This document shows, piece by piece, positions 1-6,571 of a stretch of 10,157 nucleotides of DNA. This DNA comes from PVC group bacterium (GTDB lineage Bacteria; Verrucomicrobiota; Kiritimatiellia; SS1-B-03-39; UBA6053). The DNA is taken from contig PXAS01000331.1 in the NCBI GenBank assembly GCA_003565815.1, positions 1-10,157 on the forward strand, given 5' to 3'. Made by a program: the position numbers and the translations under genes. A model generated the notes under the pieces. It did not search any database. It saw nothing but the letters and a program-made list of their open reading frames with translations, and was not told the origin of the DNA. The first letter of the stretch is position 1. The number at the start of each line of letters is the position of its first letter.

Positions 1-634
1 CGGGCCAAGCCGACAATTGGCGACAAGGCACAAGAGAGCACATGGCGGCGGCTCTCGGCCGACCAGGGGGAATTGCCCGCACATAAACGCCGCCAGAGGT
101 AGGCCAGGGTCACCCGAGGCACATGCAGTCCGGAGGGAGCGATGCGCCAAAATAAATCCCGGATCACCACATCGCAAAACCCGATCTGTTTCAGCCGTGC
201 GAGCACGGCATCTTGTTCGGGAAATCCCTCCATGGCCCATCCCGCGCAGACCCGCCTTAAGCAGGCCCGAAACCAGTAGGGAACCAGGGTGTCCCGTGGA
301 GCGTCCAGTGTGGACAGACGGCGGCCAGGTGTCGCAGGGTGGCGCCGGTTCCGCAGCCCAGATCCGCCACCTTTGATTCCTGTTCTCCGGACAGCCCCAG
401 CGACTCCAACACCAACTGATTCATGGCCTCCAGCATCGGTTCTAATTTCAGGGGATTGAGACCTTTTCGCCAGAGGCCGAAATGCATGTTCAACCCCGCA
501 CTCCAGGCCGCATAATCTTCCCCGGCGCGGGTATAATATTTCACGATTTGTTCACTGGCAGGCGTTTCACCTTGTGGCGGAACGTCCACGGGAATTTCCA
601 AAGCATGGCGGATATTTTCAGCATCATATTTCAT
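1..634 (-). pseudogene. Class I SAM-dependent methyltransferase, internally deleted and frameshifted, 3' end off the window
   Basis: The frame opening at 634 gives a methyltransferase N-terminus. Residues about 33-72 (YYTRAGEDYAAWSAGLNMHF, then a GLNP..LEPMLEAMN stretch) match the pre-domain region of a family of about 300-residue methyltransferases. SAM-binding motif I is VADLGCGTGA at residues 89-98. Soon after WTLHG (about position 293) this frame runs into 11 unrelated residues and stops at 257. A second minus frame is open from about 320 to position 1 and encodes the expected C-terminal part, including DTLVPYWFRACLRRVCAGWA, LKQIGFCDVVIRDLFWRIAP and GLHVPRVTLAYLW. Roughly 80-100 residues that should carry the rest of the Rossmann fold are absent between them. 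The gene therefore looks inactivated by a deletion that is not a multiple of three. The substrate is unknown. An assembly error remains possible. The C-terminus continues beyond base 1. Confidence 0.75.
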
Positions 635-641
635 ATATTTC

Positions 642-671
642 TGACATTACAGAAATATCTGTAATTGTCAA
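642..671 (-). promoter_or_regulatory. Operator-like inverted repeat overlapping a putative promoter of the methyltransferase
   Basis: TGACATTACAG (642-652) and CTGTAATTGTCA (659-670) are inverted copies apart from one extra base. The core TTACAGA-N4-TCTGTAA is perfect. Read on the minus strand, TTGACA (666-671) is a perfect sigma-70 -35 box, with a weak -10 candidate TAATGT 16 bp further on (644-649). The palindrome thus fills the promoter spacer and lies only 7 bp before the ATG at 634, where a dimeric repressor would be expected to bind. No regulator gene is in the window, so its identity is unknown. Confidence 0.5.
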
Positions 672-689
672 CACGTTCGCGGCGTTTTC

Positions 690-756
690 GATATTGCAAC
701 AGGTATTTTCTTCCCAACAGGTATTTTCTTCCGATATTGCAACAGGTATTTTCTTC
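690..756. repeat. Left repeat island: two identical 24-bp copies plus a partial copy
   Basis: GATATTGCAACAGGTATTTT followed by CTTC occurs identically at 690-713 and 733-756, a 43-bp period. A shortened copy, CAACAGGTATTTTCTTC, lies between them at 715-731. The same element recurs in the same orientation near the right edge (9991-10012). The surrounding short reading frames are explained by the repeats and are not considered genes. Confidence 0.85.
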
Positions 757-767
757 AACGCAACGGA

Positions 768-836
768 GCGCGGGACACGCTTGTCCGCGTATATGGCTTG
801 AAACGGTCTCCCTTTTCGAATCTTTATGCGGACAAG
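768..836. other. Hairpin-forming sequences 3' of the ybaK-like gene
   Basis: GGACA (773-777) and TGTCC (782-786) pair around a 4-nt loop. With one bulged G, the stem extends through CGC (769-771) and GCG (787-789), giving an 8-bp stem. CTTGTCCGC (780-788) can alternatively pair with GCGGACAAG (828-836), which begins 1 bp past the ybaK-like stop codon (838-840) on the minus strand. The two structures share bases and exclude each other. No T-run follows the stem on either strand, so a classical intrinsic terminator is not supported; a role in mRNA 3' end formation is possible. Confidence 0.45.
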
Positions 837-837
837 T

Positions 838-1329
838 TTACCCAACCGCGGCCTGAGAAACCTCAACGGGTTCGGGCTCCAGGATGGCGAGGGCGGCGGG
901 GGTGAGTTTGACCTGAAATCCGCGGCGTCCGCCGTTGATCAAAAACCAAGGCAAATCGAAAATGCCGCTTTCAACGTATACGGGCAGTTTTTTGCGGGTG
1001 CCGAAAGGGCTGGTGCCGCCGAAAACGTAGTTGGTGTGCCGGGTGGCGTCCCGGGCATCACAGGGTTTTACGCTCTTGCAGCCGAGATGACGGGCCAAGG
1101 CTTTGGTGGACACTTCCCGATCGCCGTGCATGAGCACGAGAAAGGGATCCCCGGTTTCGGTTTCCATCACCAGGGTTTTCACCACCTGATGTTCGGGAAC
1201 CCCGAGACATTCGGCGGTCTGCCGGGTTCCGCCTTTTTCTTCGTAGGCATATTCCAGCGTGGTGTAGGAAATGCCGTGCGCATCCAACATGCGCAGGGCG
1301 GTGGTCAATGCGGGTTTCTTTTTGGCCAT
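838..1329 (-). CDS. ybaK: Cys-tRNA(Pro)/Cys-tRNA(Cys) deacylase, YbaK/EbsC family
   Basis: This 163-residue protein is a single YbaK/aminoacyl-tRNA editing domain of near-standard length. Family members hydrolyse mischarged tRNA in trans, classically Cys-tRNA(Pro), in the cytoplasm. Visible family signatures are VVKTLV (49-54), whose Lys51 aligns with the conserved lysine of Escherichia coli YbaK; GGTSPFGTRKKLPV (104-117); and INGGRRGFQV (131-140), the glycine-rich substrate-binding loop. The start is the ATG at 1327-1329, giving MAKKKPAL; no clear ribosome-binding site precedes it. It begins 41 bp after the stop of the secreted protease-like gene on the same strand, so cotranscription is possible although the functions look unrelated. 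The domain family is secure; the exact tRNA specificity (YbaK, ProX or other) cannot be read from the sequence. Confidence 0.92.
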   Translation of the reverse strand: MAKKKPALTTALRMLDAHGISYTTLEYAYEEKGGTRQTAECLGVPEHQVVKTLVMETETGDPFLVLMHGDREVSTKALARHLGCKSVKPCDARDATRHTNYVFGGTSPFGTRKKLPVYVESGIFDLPWFLINGGRRGFQVKLTPAALAILEPEPVEVSQAAVG

Positions 1330-1370
1330 GGATCGAAAATACCGCGCGGGGATTGAAACTCAAGGCGATT

Positions 1371-3650
1371 CTAATCCGCAAACATCACGAAAACCCGGAG
1401 AAAGGTCACGGGCGGCGCTTGGGCGAAGGGGAGGCGCGCCTCGAGCAGCTGACTGTTTCCATCGCCATCCGGATCGGGATCGACCACCTGGGCGACGAGT
1501 CCGGAGGGCCCCCATGTCAGCAAATCCTCGGAAATTTGCACTTCGAAATCAAGATCGCCGGCAAGAGGGTTACGGCGGAACCGTATGACGAAATCCTCAT
1601 CGTCGGCAACGATTTGCGGGCGTTTGCTCATATCCGGGTCCAAGGGATCCAAGCGATGAAAATAGGAAAGCAGATTGATCAGCCCGGCGGTGTTGGGGGC
1701 GGCGAAGGGTTCGGTGTCCGCTTCGGGCGTGCCCGGGGGAAAAACGTCGGCGACCCAATCTTCATAGGCGCCTGCGTCTTCGGTGACGTCATGAAGCTCC
1801 AAACGCATCACCCTGCCTTCGATCAAACCGTTTCCAAAATCGTGGGCGAGGGTTTCGGTGCCCAGGGTCACCACCCAGTCCGCGTCCAGGGGAATCCATC
1901 CCGAGCCGTTGGGGTCGGGCATGTACACGGTCAGGTTGGCGTTGTCGAGGATCGTGGAAAAATCATCGGACGCATCGGTGAAAAAACCGCCGTGATAGAC
2001 TTGGCCATCGGCAATGGATTCGACATCGAGGAAGACCTCAATGGCATTGTTGCCCGAAAATGAAGCCGAAAACGGGACGGCATCGCCAAGCCGGAGGGCG
2101 GCATTTTCGGCAAACGCTTCCCCGCCAAAGGTAAAGCTGAAGTCCATGCCTTCCTGGGGATGCAGGGTTTGTGCGCGTAGCACCCCGCCGGTTTTTTCAA
2201 CCCGTCCGGCGCCGCGGACATCGGCCACCCGCCCGGTTCCCGTGAGCACGCCGCCCGCCCCCAATCGCACATTGGGGGAACTGGAGATGTCGCCATGGAC
2301 CTGAAGGGTTCCGTGATGCACCCAGGTCTCCCCGGTATAGGTGGAAGTGCCGACAAGCTGCATCAGCCCGCGGCTGACCGCCAAGTGACCGCCGCCACTT
2401 ATGGTGCCGTTGATGGTGAGGGCGCCTGTTCCGTGCTGCTCCAACAAAAACCCGTTGGTGTCGAGATTTTGTATGACCAGTCCGCCGGGTCCCGGCATCC
2501 AAATCTGGTCCGCGCCCAGGCGCAGCGGGGCGGAAAAGGTCTGGACATGGTTGTCGTAATTGGTGAGTCCGCCGCGTCCGAGGGTCAGGACGTTGGAACC
2601 GGAAAACGCAAATCCTTCGGCAATGGAGGGAAGAAAATAGAGTCCGCGAAGGTTGTAATTCACGTTCACCGAGATGTTTCGAGTCGTTGCCGCATCCCCG
2701 TCGAACTGCACATACCGGTCGGAAGTTCCTCCGGTGGCATTGGGATTTCCGCCAATGCCCCAATTTCGGTTCAGATTGATATTCGCACTTTCCTGACCCG
2801 TCCAGGTGTGGCCGGGGTTTCCGACGATGCGCAGGGCGAATCCATGGGGGCGCATTTCTTCATTCAACGCATTCATCACCTGATGGCTTCCGATGAAGTT
2901 GTCGACATTCTGGGTGCTGGAAATCGCGGCATGGTTGCCGAGCAACACCAGTTCCTCCCCGCCATTGGGATTGGTCCAGGGCACGAAAGAGGGGCTGCCG
3001 GAATCCCCGCTTTCCAATTGCACTTCACTCCGGCCGGTGCGGAATTCGTGTACGGTTCCACTGGCGGTGGCCTGGGTCACCGGCGTTGCCCCAATTCTGG
3101 GACTGGTCACGGGGTTGGTGTTTCCCCGCCCCACCATCAAGAGGGGAAGTCCCACGTAAGCGCCGGCATTGCTGGAAGTGGAAGAGGGATTCAAGTCCAG
3201 CACCCCGTACCGCACGGGCATGTCGGATGCGGAAAAAGGACTGGACAGCCGTCCAATGGCGAGGTCTTCCATGGTGTCGCCCTCGTCATTGATGATCACC
3301 AACGCTCCGAGCCCCAAAGCTTTGCGAGCTTGTTGGGTGCCTTCCGTCACGCTCCCGTCCGGTCGCAGAATCCGCACATTGCTTCCATTGGCCAGCATAA
3401 AATGCCGGGCCATGATATAATGCCGGGGACTGATAAACCCGAGATTGCGACGGGGGTCATTCACCGACCAGCCCACGCCCGACCAGTCATGGCCCTTGCC
3501 AATGAAATTGATCGACGCATTTTCCACGGGCGCGTTGGGATAACCCGACTCGAAACGGTCGTGTACCTCGGGATCGTATCCGACGATCACCACCGCTTGA
3601 AGCATGATCGCGGGAAACAGGCACCCGACGGTGTAAAAAATGTTTTTCAT
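1371..3650 (-). CDS. Secreted trypsin-like serine protease with autotransporter-type beta repeats
   Basis: The 759-residue product begins with a signal peptide (residues 1 to about 19: a basic residue, a hydrophobic core, then LQA). Residues about 45-275 form a chymotrypsin-fold domain. GDSGSP (215-220) gives the likely nucleophile Ser217. MARHF (80-84) replaces the usual TAAHC and suggests His83, and EDLAIGRL (128-135) suggests Asp129. The GNHAAI stretch (238-243) follows the serine as expected. Residues about 290-490 are glycine- and asparagine-rich, with a passenger-associated (autotransporter) repeat around 436-455 (STYTGETWVHHGTLQVHGDI). The last 100 residues, with FVIRFRRNPLAGDLDFEVQI and SEDLLTW, match the tail common in secreted verrucomicrobial proteins. 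No C-terminal beta-barrel is apparent, so it is probably not a self-translocating autotransporter. Likely periplasmic or extracellular; the substrate is unknown. Confidence 0.85.
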   Translation of the reverse strand: MKNIFYTVGCLFPAIMLQAVVIVGYDPEVHDRFESGYPNAPVENASINFIGKGHDWSGVGWSVNDPRRNLGFISPRHYIMARHFMLANGSNVRILRPDGSVTEGTQQARKALGLGALVIINDEGDTMEDLAIGRLSSPFSASDMPVRYGVLDLNPSSTSSNAGAYVGLPLLMVGRGNTNPVTSPRIGATPVTQATASGTVHEFRTGRSEVQLESGDSGSPSFVPWTNPNGGEELVLLGNHAAISSTQNVDNFIGSHQVMNALNEEMRPHGFALRIVGNPGHTWTGQESANINLNRNWGIGGNPNATGGTSDRYVQFDGDAATTRNISVNVNYNLRGLYFLPSIAEGFAFSGSNVLTLGRGGLTNYDNHVQTFSAPLRLGADQIWMPGPGGLVIQNLDTNGFLLEQHGTGALTINGTISGGGHLAVSRGLMQLVGTSTYTGETWVHHGTLQVHGDISSSPNVRLGAGGVLTGTGRVADVRGAGRVEKTGGVLRAQTLHPQEGMDFSFTFGGEAFAENAALRLGDAVPFSASFSGNNAIEVFLDVESIADGQVYHGGFFTDASDDFSTILDNANLTVYMPDPNGSGWIPLDADWVVTLGTETLAHDFGNGLIEGRVMRLELHDVTEDAGAYEDWVADVFPPGTPEADTEPFAAPNTAGLINLLSYFHRLDPLDPDMSKRPQIVADDEDFVIRFRRNPLAGDLDFEVQISEDLLTWGPSGLVAQVVDPDPDGDGNSQLLEARLPFAQAPPVTFLRVFVMFAD

Positions 3651-3656
3651 TCTCCA

Positions 3657-3685
3657 AACCTACACAGTTTGTTTCGGTTTATCAA
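3657..3685 (-). promoter_or_regulatory. Putative sigma-70 promoter of the secreted protease gene
   Basis: On the minus strand, TTGATA (3680-3685) is followed after 17 bp by TAGGTT (3657-3662). Spacing is ideal, but the -10 box is weak. A start about 7 bp downstream would fall on or next to the ATG at 3650 and give an almost leaderless transcript, so the prediction is tentative. Confidence 0.3.
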
Positions 3686-3768
3686 ATTCAGCGGGCATTT
3701 TTTTTCAATGGCGGCACAAGTAGGTTCTTTTCGCTGGGGTCCAGGAAAATTTCATTTTTTGTTAAATT

Positions 3769-3797
3769 TTCACAAGATCCGGTTTCGTGTGTATTTT
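3769..3797 (+). promoter_or_regulatory. Putative promoter in the 3651-4095 spacer
   Basis: TTCACA (3769-3774) and TATTTT (3792-3797) are separated by 17 bp in an AT-rich stretch. It would serve the small lipoprotein-like gene and possibly the membrane protein gene at 4096. Weak boxes in AT-rich DNA are easily found by chance. Confidence 0.25.
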
Positions 3798-3846
3798 GTG
3801 TTTCCGTTCCGGCTTTTTTCCCCAATTTTTATGGAGTCGCCTTCAT

Positions 3847-4025
3847 ATGCATCGGTCCAGATTGCTTTTCTGCCTGAGTCTTGCCTGCCAGAGTCTTTCA
3901 TGTTCAAACGCCAAGACGATCTCACCGTGAATCTCACCGTGGAAACCCCGGGACCCATTCAAATTCAGGACCATACTTCCCCGAACTACCGCGTCTATCG
4001 GGTCCGGGTACGCTTGCCGGAGTGA
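3847..4025 (+). pseudogene. Possible small lipoprotein gene with a frameshift
   Basis: An ATG at 3847 has GGAG 10 bp upstream (3833-3836) and encodes MHRSRLLFCLSLACQSLSCS followed by NAK, a short basic-hydrophobic leader with a lipoprotein-like cysteine at residue 14 or 19. The frame stops at 3930. A second plus frame is open across this point to a stop at 4023-4025 and reads DDLTVNLTVETPGPIQIQDH and then a basic end finishing RVRVRLPE, with alternating hydrophobic residues as in a beta-rich protein. Joining the two would give a lipoprotein of about 60 residues. One missing base, real or from sequencing, would explain the split. Alternatively, the second frame alone could start at the ATG at 3831 (64 residues), but that start has no ribosome-binding site. 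I do not recognise the family. Confidence 0.35.
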
Positions 4026-4095
4026 ACGGGGTATTGTCGCATCATTTTGTATTTTTTGTCTTGATTCCGGTTTCATTTTGGGTCAACTGTGAATA

Positions 4096-4791
4096 ATGGA
4101 CCCAATTTACTTCATCTATGCGTATTTAGGGGTGTTGCTATGCACCGGCCTGGTCACCCTGGCCTTTGGCTACAAGTTATTGCGGCCATTGATGACGCTA
4201 TATGGCGTTTTTTTGGGAGGGGCCATTGGGTACGCGATTTCTTCCGCAATGGCTTCCGAGCGTTGGGTCTTGCTGATCGTGGGTGCCGTCTTGGGTGCCC
4301 TTGCCTTGGGGTTTCTCTTTTTTTACCTCTACAAGGTTTTCCTGTTTCTCTATGGGGCTTCTTTCGGAGCAGGATTGATCACACATCTCTTGACGGAACA
4401 CCTCGCGGGACCTGTGCTGATCCTCGCAAGTCTGGTGGCGGCCGTCGTTTCAGGTTTGCTGCTCTTAAAATTTTTGCGTCCGCTCACCATTGTCATTTCC
4501 TCCATGTCCGGAGCACTGCTCAGCTGGATGATGTTGATGATTCTCTCCACGTTCCCCTTTGAGAAAACCGAGTCCGCTTTCGAGAGAAGCTCGAATATTT
4601 GGACCCTCATCCTCGCCCACAATCTGACGCCGTGGATGATATTGGGTCTGTTTACGGTCGGCGCGCTGTTCCAATTCATGACCACCCGGAGCGAGGGCCC
4701 TTCCCGCCACAAATTCTCTCGTGGAAAAAAGGTCAATACCGCCGAATATTCTTCGCCCTACGCCTTTCTTCATGAGAAAGGTTCCAAATAA
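4096..4791 (+). CDS. Seven-helix membrane protein, DUF4203/TMEM198-like
   Basis: This 231-residue protein is mostly hydrophobic, with about seven predicted membrane segments: residues about 5-25, 29-50, 57-76, 79-97, 105-124, 129-149 and 175-193. Glycine-rich helices such as GVFLGGAIGYAISS (37-50) and GASFGAGLITHLL (87-99), together with the overall layout, resemble the DUF4203/TMEM198 family of integral membrane proteins. The biochemical role of that family in bacteria is not known. A polar, basic C-terminal tail of about 38 residues follows the last helix and is probably cytoplasmic. The start is the ATG at 4096; no good ribosome-binding site is visible. The gene ends 6 bp from the convergent pseudouridine synthase gene, leaving no room for a separate terminator. 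The family call is by overall pattern, not by a diagnostic motif. Confidence 0.7.
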   Translation: MDPIYFIYAYLGVLLCTGLVTLAFGYKLLRPLMTLYGVFLGGAIGYAISSAMASERWVLLIVGAVLGALALGFLFFYLYKVFLFLYGASFGAGLITHLLTEHLAGPVLILASLVAAVVSGLLLLKFLRPLTIVISSMSGALLSWMMLMILSTFPFEKTESAFERSSNIWTLILAHNLTPWMILGLFTVGALFQFMTTRSEGPSRHKFSRGKKVNTAEYSSPYAFLHEKGSK

Positions 4792-4797
4792 ACCGGA

Positions 4798-5517
4798 TCA
4801 GTGAGCCATGTATTTCCGAAAGTGCGGGGGAACGGGCGCTTCGAAAGTCATGGGTTGGTGGGTGTGGGGATGCTTGAGCAGAATGCGGGCGGCGTGCAGG
4901 GCCATTTTGCCCGCTCCGGGCGTTTTGTCCCCGTATTTTTTGTCCCCCAACACAGGAAACCCCATTTCCGAGAGATGCACGCGAATTTGGTTCTTTTTGC
5001 CGGTGTGCAAATCAAGTTCCAACAGACTGCGGGTCTTGGTTTCGCGTAAAACCTTGTAGCCGGTGGACGCATGGGCGCCCTGTCCGGGATCTTGCACGGA
5101 AATCATTTTGTAACCGTTGGCATGGGGGTCCTCGGCCAAATACGAGGTGATGGTTCCCTCTTTTTGGGGCAATATGCCCGCGACCACGGCCTGATAGGTT
5201 TTGCTGAACTGGGCCCACTCGTCGATCAGGTAGGCCCGCGCGGCTTCGTGTTTGGCAAAGACCAAAACCCCGGAGGTGTCCCGGTCCAGACGATGCACCA
5301 TGTGGAGTTGGGCCCGGGACTTGGGGTTTCCCTTGCGCACGTAGTTAAGCAGCAATTCATAGGCGCTGATTTCCCCCGGCTGATCGTCATAGGCCACCGA
5401 AAGCAGTCCGCCGTGTTTGTCCACCACCAGCAAATCGTGATCCTCGTAGACAATATCGGTCCCCCGCGGATGAAAACGTTTGGGCGTGGGTTTGAAGGGT
5501 TTGGGTGATTTGGCCAT
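4798..5517 (-). CDS. RluA-family pseudouridine synthase
   Basis: The product isomerises uridine to pseudouridine in rRNA or tRNA. Signatures of the RluA family, numbered from the ATG at 5517, are IVYEDHDLLVVDKHGGLLS (about 22-40), the active-site motif HRLDRDTSGVLVFAK (75-89) with catalytic Asp78, KTYQAVVAG (106-114), and TGKKNQIRVHLSEMGFPVLG (172-191), which contains the conserved R-V-H segment. No S4 RNA-binding domain precedes the catalytic domain, which places the 239-residue protein with the short RluA/RluC-like forms lacking S4. A TTG at 5559 would add 14 residues that do not fit the family, and GAGG lies just before the ATG at 5517, so I prefer the ATG. It diverges from the DUF3634-like gene across 85 bp and converges with the membrane protein gene. 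Target nucleotide unknown. Confidence 0.9.
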   Translation of the reverse strand: MAKSPKPFKPTPKRFHPRGTDIVYEDHDLLVVDKHGGLLSVAYDDQPGEISAYELLLNYVRKGNPKSRAQLHMVHRLDRDTSGVLVFAKHEAARAYLIDEWAQFSKTYQAVVAGILPQKEGTITSYLAEDPHANGYKMISVQDPGQGAHASTGYKVLRETKTRSLLELDLHTGKKNQIRVHLSEMGFPVLGDKKYGDKTPGAGKMALHAARILLKHPHTHQPMTFEAPVPPHFRKYMAH

Positions 5518-5602
5518 GTCCTCAACCCTATCATCACGCCAAAAGGTTGCAATCTTCAAGTAATCCGCTTGATTCTTTCCGTCATTTCCTTACCCCGTGT
5601 CC

Positions 5603-5872
5603 ATGAACGCATTTTGGTACCGTTTTCTTTCTGGACTCCCCTTGGGCGGCTGTTCGATTTACATCCGCGATGGCCGCGCTTTCGCCGTGCGGGGCAAAGT
5701 CACCCAAGCCCTGCTGACAGCCGTCTCGAACGCGGCCGAAACGGCCGGCATTTCCGCCGCCTGTATTCAGGCGACGAGCCCAGGCAAAACGGGCCGGAAG
5801 CTGATCTTTTTCGGCGTGCCCGCCGATTTCCGTCAGCGCTTCAGAAATGTGTGGGCCGCACACGGGCGGTGA
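5603..5872 (+). CDS. Small DUF3634-like protein
   Basis: The product has 89 residues from the ATG at 5603, or 91 from a GTG two codons upstream. It carries IYIRDGRAFAVRGKV (residues about 19-33), then a helical stretch, then GRKLIFFGVPADFRQRFRNV (about 64-83). The pattern of a short beta strand with a GK turn, a helix, and a C-terminal [K/R]-L-x-F...P...QR-x-RN-[V/I] resembles the DUF3634 family of small proteins of unknown function. Some members have an N-terminal membrane anchor; here there is only a short hydrophobic stretch (about 7-20), not a convincing helix. No ribosome-binding site is seen. The gene lies 102 bp upstream of pyrE on the same strand and may share its transcript. The family assignment is from memory of the pattern and is moderate. 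Confidence 0.65.
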   Translation: MNAFWYRFLSGLPLGGCSIYIRDGRAFAVRGKVTQALLTAVSNAAETAGISAACIQATSPGKTGRKLIFFGVPADFRQRFRNVWAAHGR

Positions 5873-5974
5873 ACTTTCCCGCAATCTCCTTGACCTTGGC
5901 CCCGGAACTTGAAAGAGAAGAGGTTTATTTTTCTTTCCCTTTCGCCTTTTCCTCCCCCATTCTATTTTCATTCC

Positions 5975-6556
5975 ATGAGTAACTCCCCGGACATTCTCCC
6001 CCTCCTCAAAGAAGTCGGTGCCCTCAAAGAGGGTCACTTCAAGCTGGCCAGCGGACGCCACAGCGGCCACTACGTGCAGGTGGCCCAACTGAGCCAATAC
6101 CCGCACCGGCTGATGCCCCATCTCGCCGCCGTCCGCCCGCGGTTGGAGGCCCTGGGGAAAATCGACACCGTCTTTTTTCCCGCCATCGGCGCCCTGCCCG
6201 TGGGACAGCTCGTGGGCCTGAGCCTGGAAAAAAGGTCCATCTTCGCGGAACGCAACTCCGAAAACAAAATGGAATTGCGGCGCGGCTTCGAAATTCGCGA
6301 GGGAGAAAATCTGCTCCTCGTCGAGGACGTCATCACCACCGGAGGCACCCTACATGAAATTCGTGCCATGGCCGAAGCGAAAAACGCTCGTATTTTGGGT
6401 GTTTTTTGCATAATAAATCGTTCCGGCTCGGAAACTTGGCACGGATTGCCTTTGGTTTCACTCCTTCAAGTGCAATTTCCCACCTATGCGCCCGATGAAA
6501 TCCCGCCGGAACTGGCCGCCATCCCCGTGTACCGGCCAGGCACCAAACAAGTTTAA
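5975..6556 (+). CDS. pyrE: Orotate phosphoribosyltransferase
   Basis: This enzyme converts orotate and PRPP to OMP, the fifth step of de novo UMP synthesis, in the cytoplasm. The 193-residue product shows FKLASGRHSGHYVQ (22-35) near the N-terminus, the VFFPAIGALPVGQLVG segment (66-81), FAERNSENKMELRRGF (90-105), and the PRPP-binding motif LLVEDVITTGGT (114-125). The ERxxxxxMxLRRGF arrangement is that of the short Thermus-type OPRT subgroup and separates it from other phosphoribosyltransferases. I chose the ATG at 5975. An upstream TTG at 5909 would add 22 residues, mostly Phe, Pro and Ser from a pyrimidine-rich leader, that do not belong to the family. There is no Shine-Dalgarno. The stop lies 15 bp before guaB, consistent with a pyrE-guaB-guaA operon. 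No attenuator or PyrR-type structure is evident in the 102-bp leader. Confidence 0.92.
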   Translation: MSNSPDILPLLKEVGALKEGHFKLASGRHSGHYVQVAQLSQYPHRLMPHLAAVRPRLEALGKIDTVFFPAIGALPVGQLVGLSLEKRSIFAERNSENKMELRRGFEIREGENLLLVEDVITTGGTLHEIRAMAEAKNARILGVFCIINRSGSETWHGLPLVSLLQVQFPTYAPDEIPPELAAIPVYRPGTKQV

Positions 6557-6571
6557 TCGAGGATCCACGCC

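Noticed and set aside
17..376. Plus-strand frame at the left edge (119 codons)
   Set aside because: It is antisense to the two methyltransferase fragments, is rich in Arg, Pro and Gly, and has no motif.
690..756. CRISPR array
   Set aside because: There are only two full repeat copies, the spacer itself contains a partial copy, and there are no cas genes or further units.
624..866. Short minus-strand frame encoding an ENTCCNI-type peptide across the left island
   Set aside because: The peptide is a translation of the repeat copies, and a similar peptide arises at the right island from the same DNA element. It has no ribosome-binding site and overlaps the hairpins.
2295..4025. Long plus-strand reading frame (576 codons) antisense to the secreted protease gene
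   Set aside because: It overlaps the whole N-terminal half of a gene with a clear signal peptide and protease motifs. Its translation lacks recognisable domains and is rich in Gly, His and Pro as expected of an antisense frame. Only its last part (3831-4025) may be coding.
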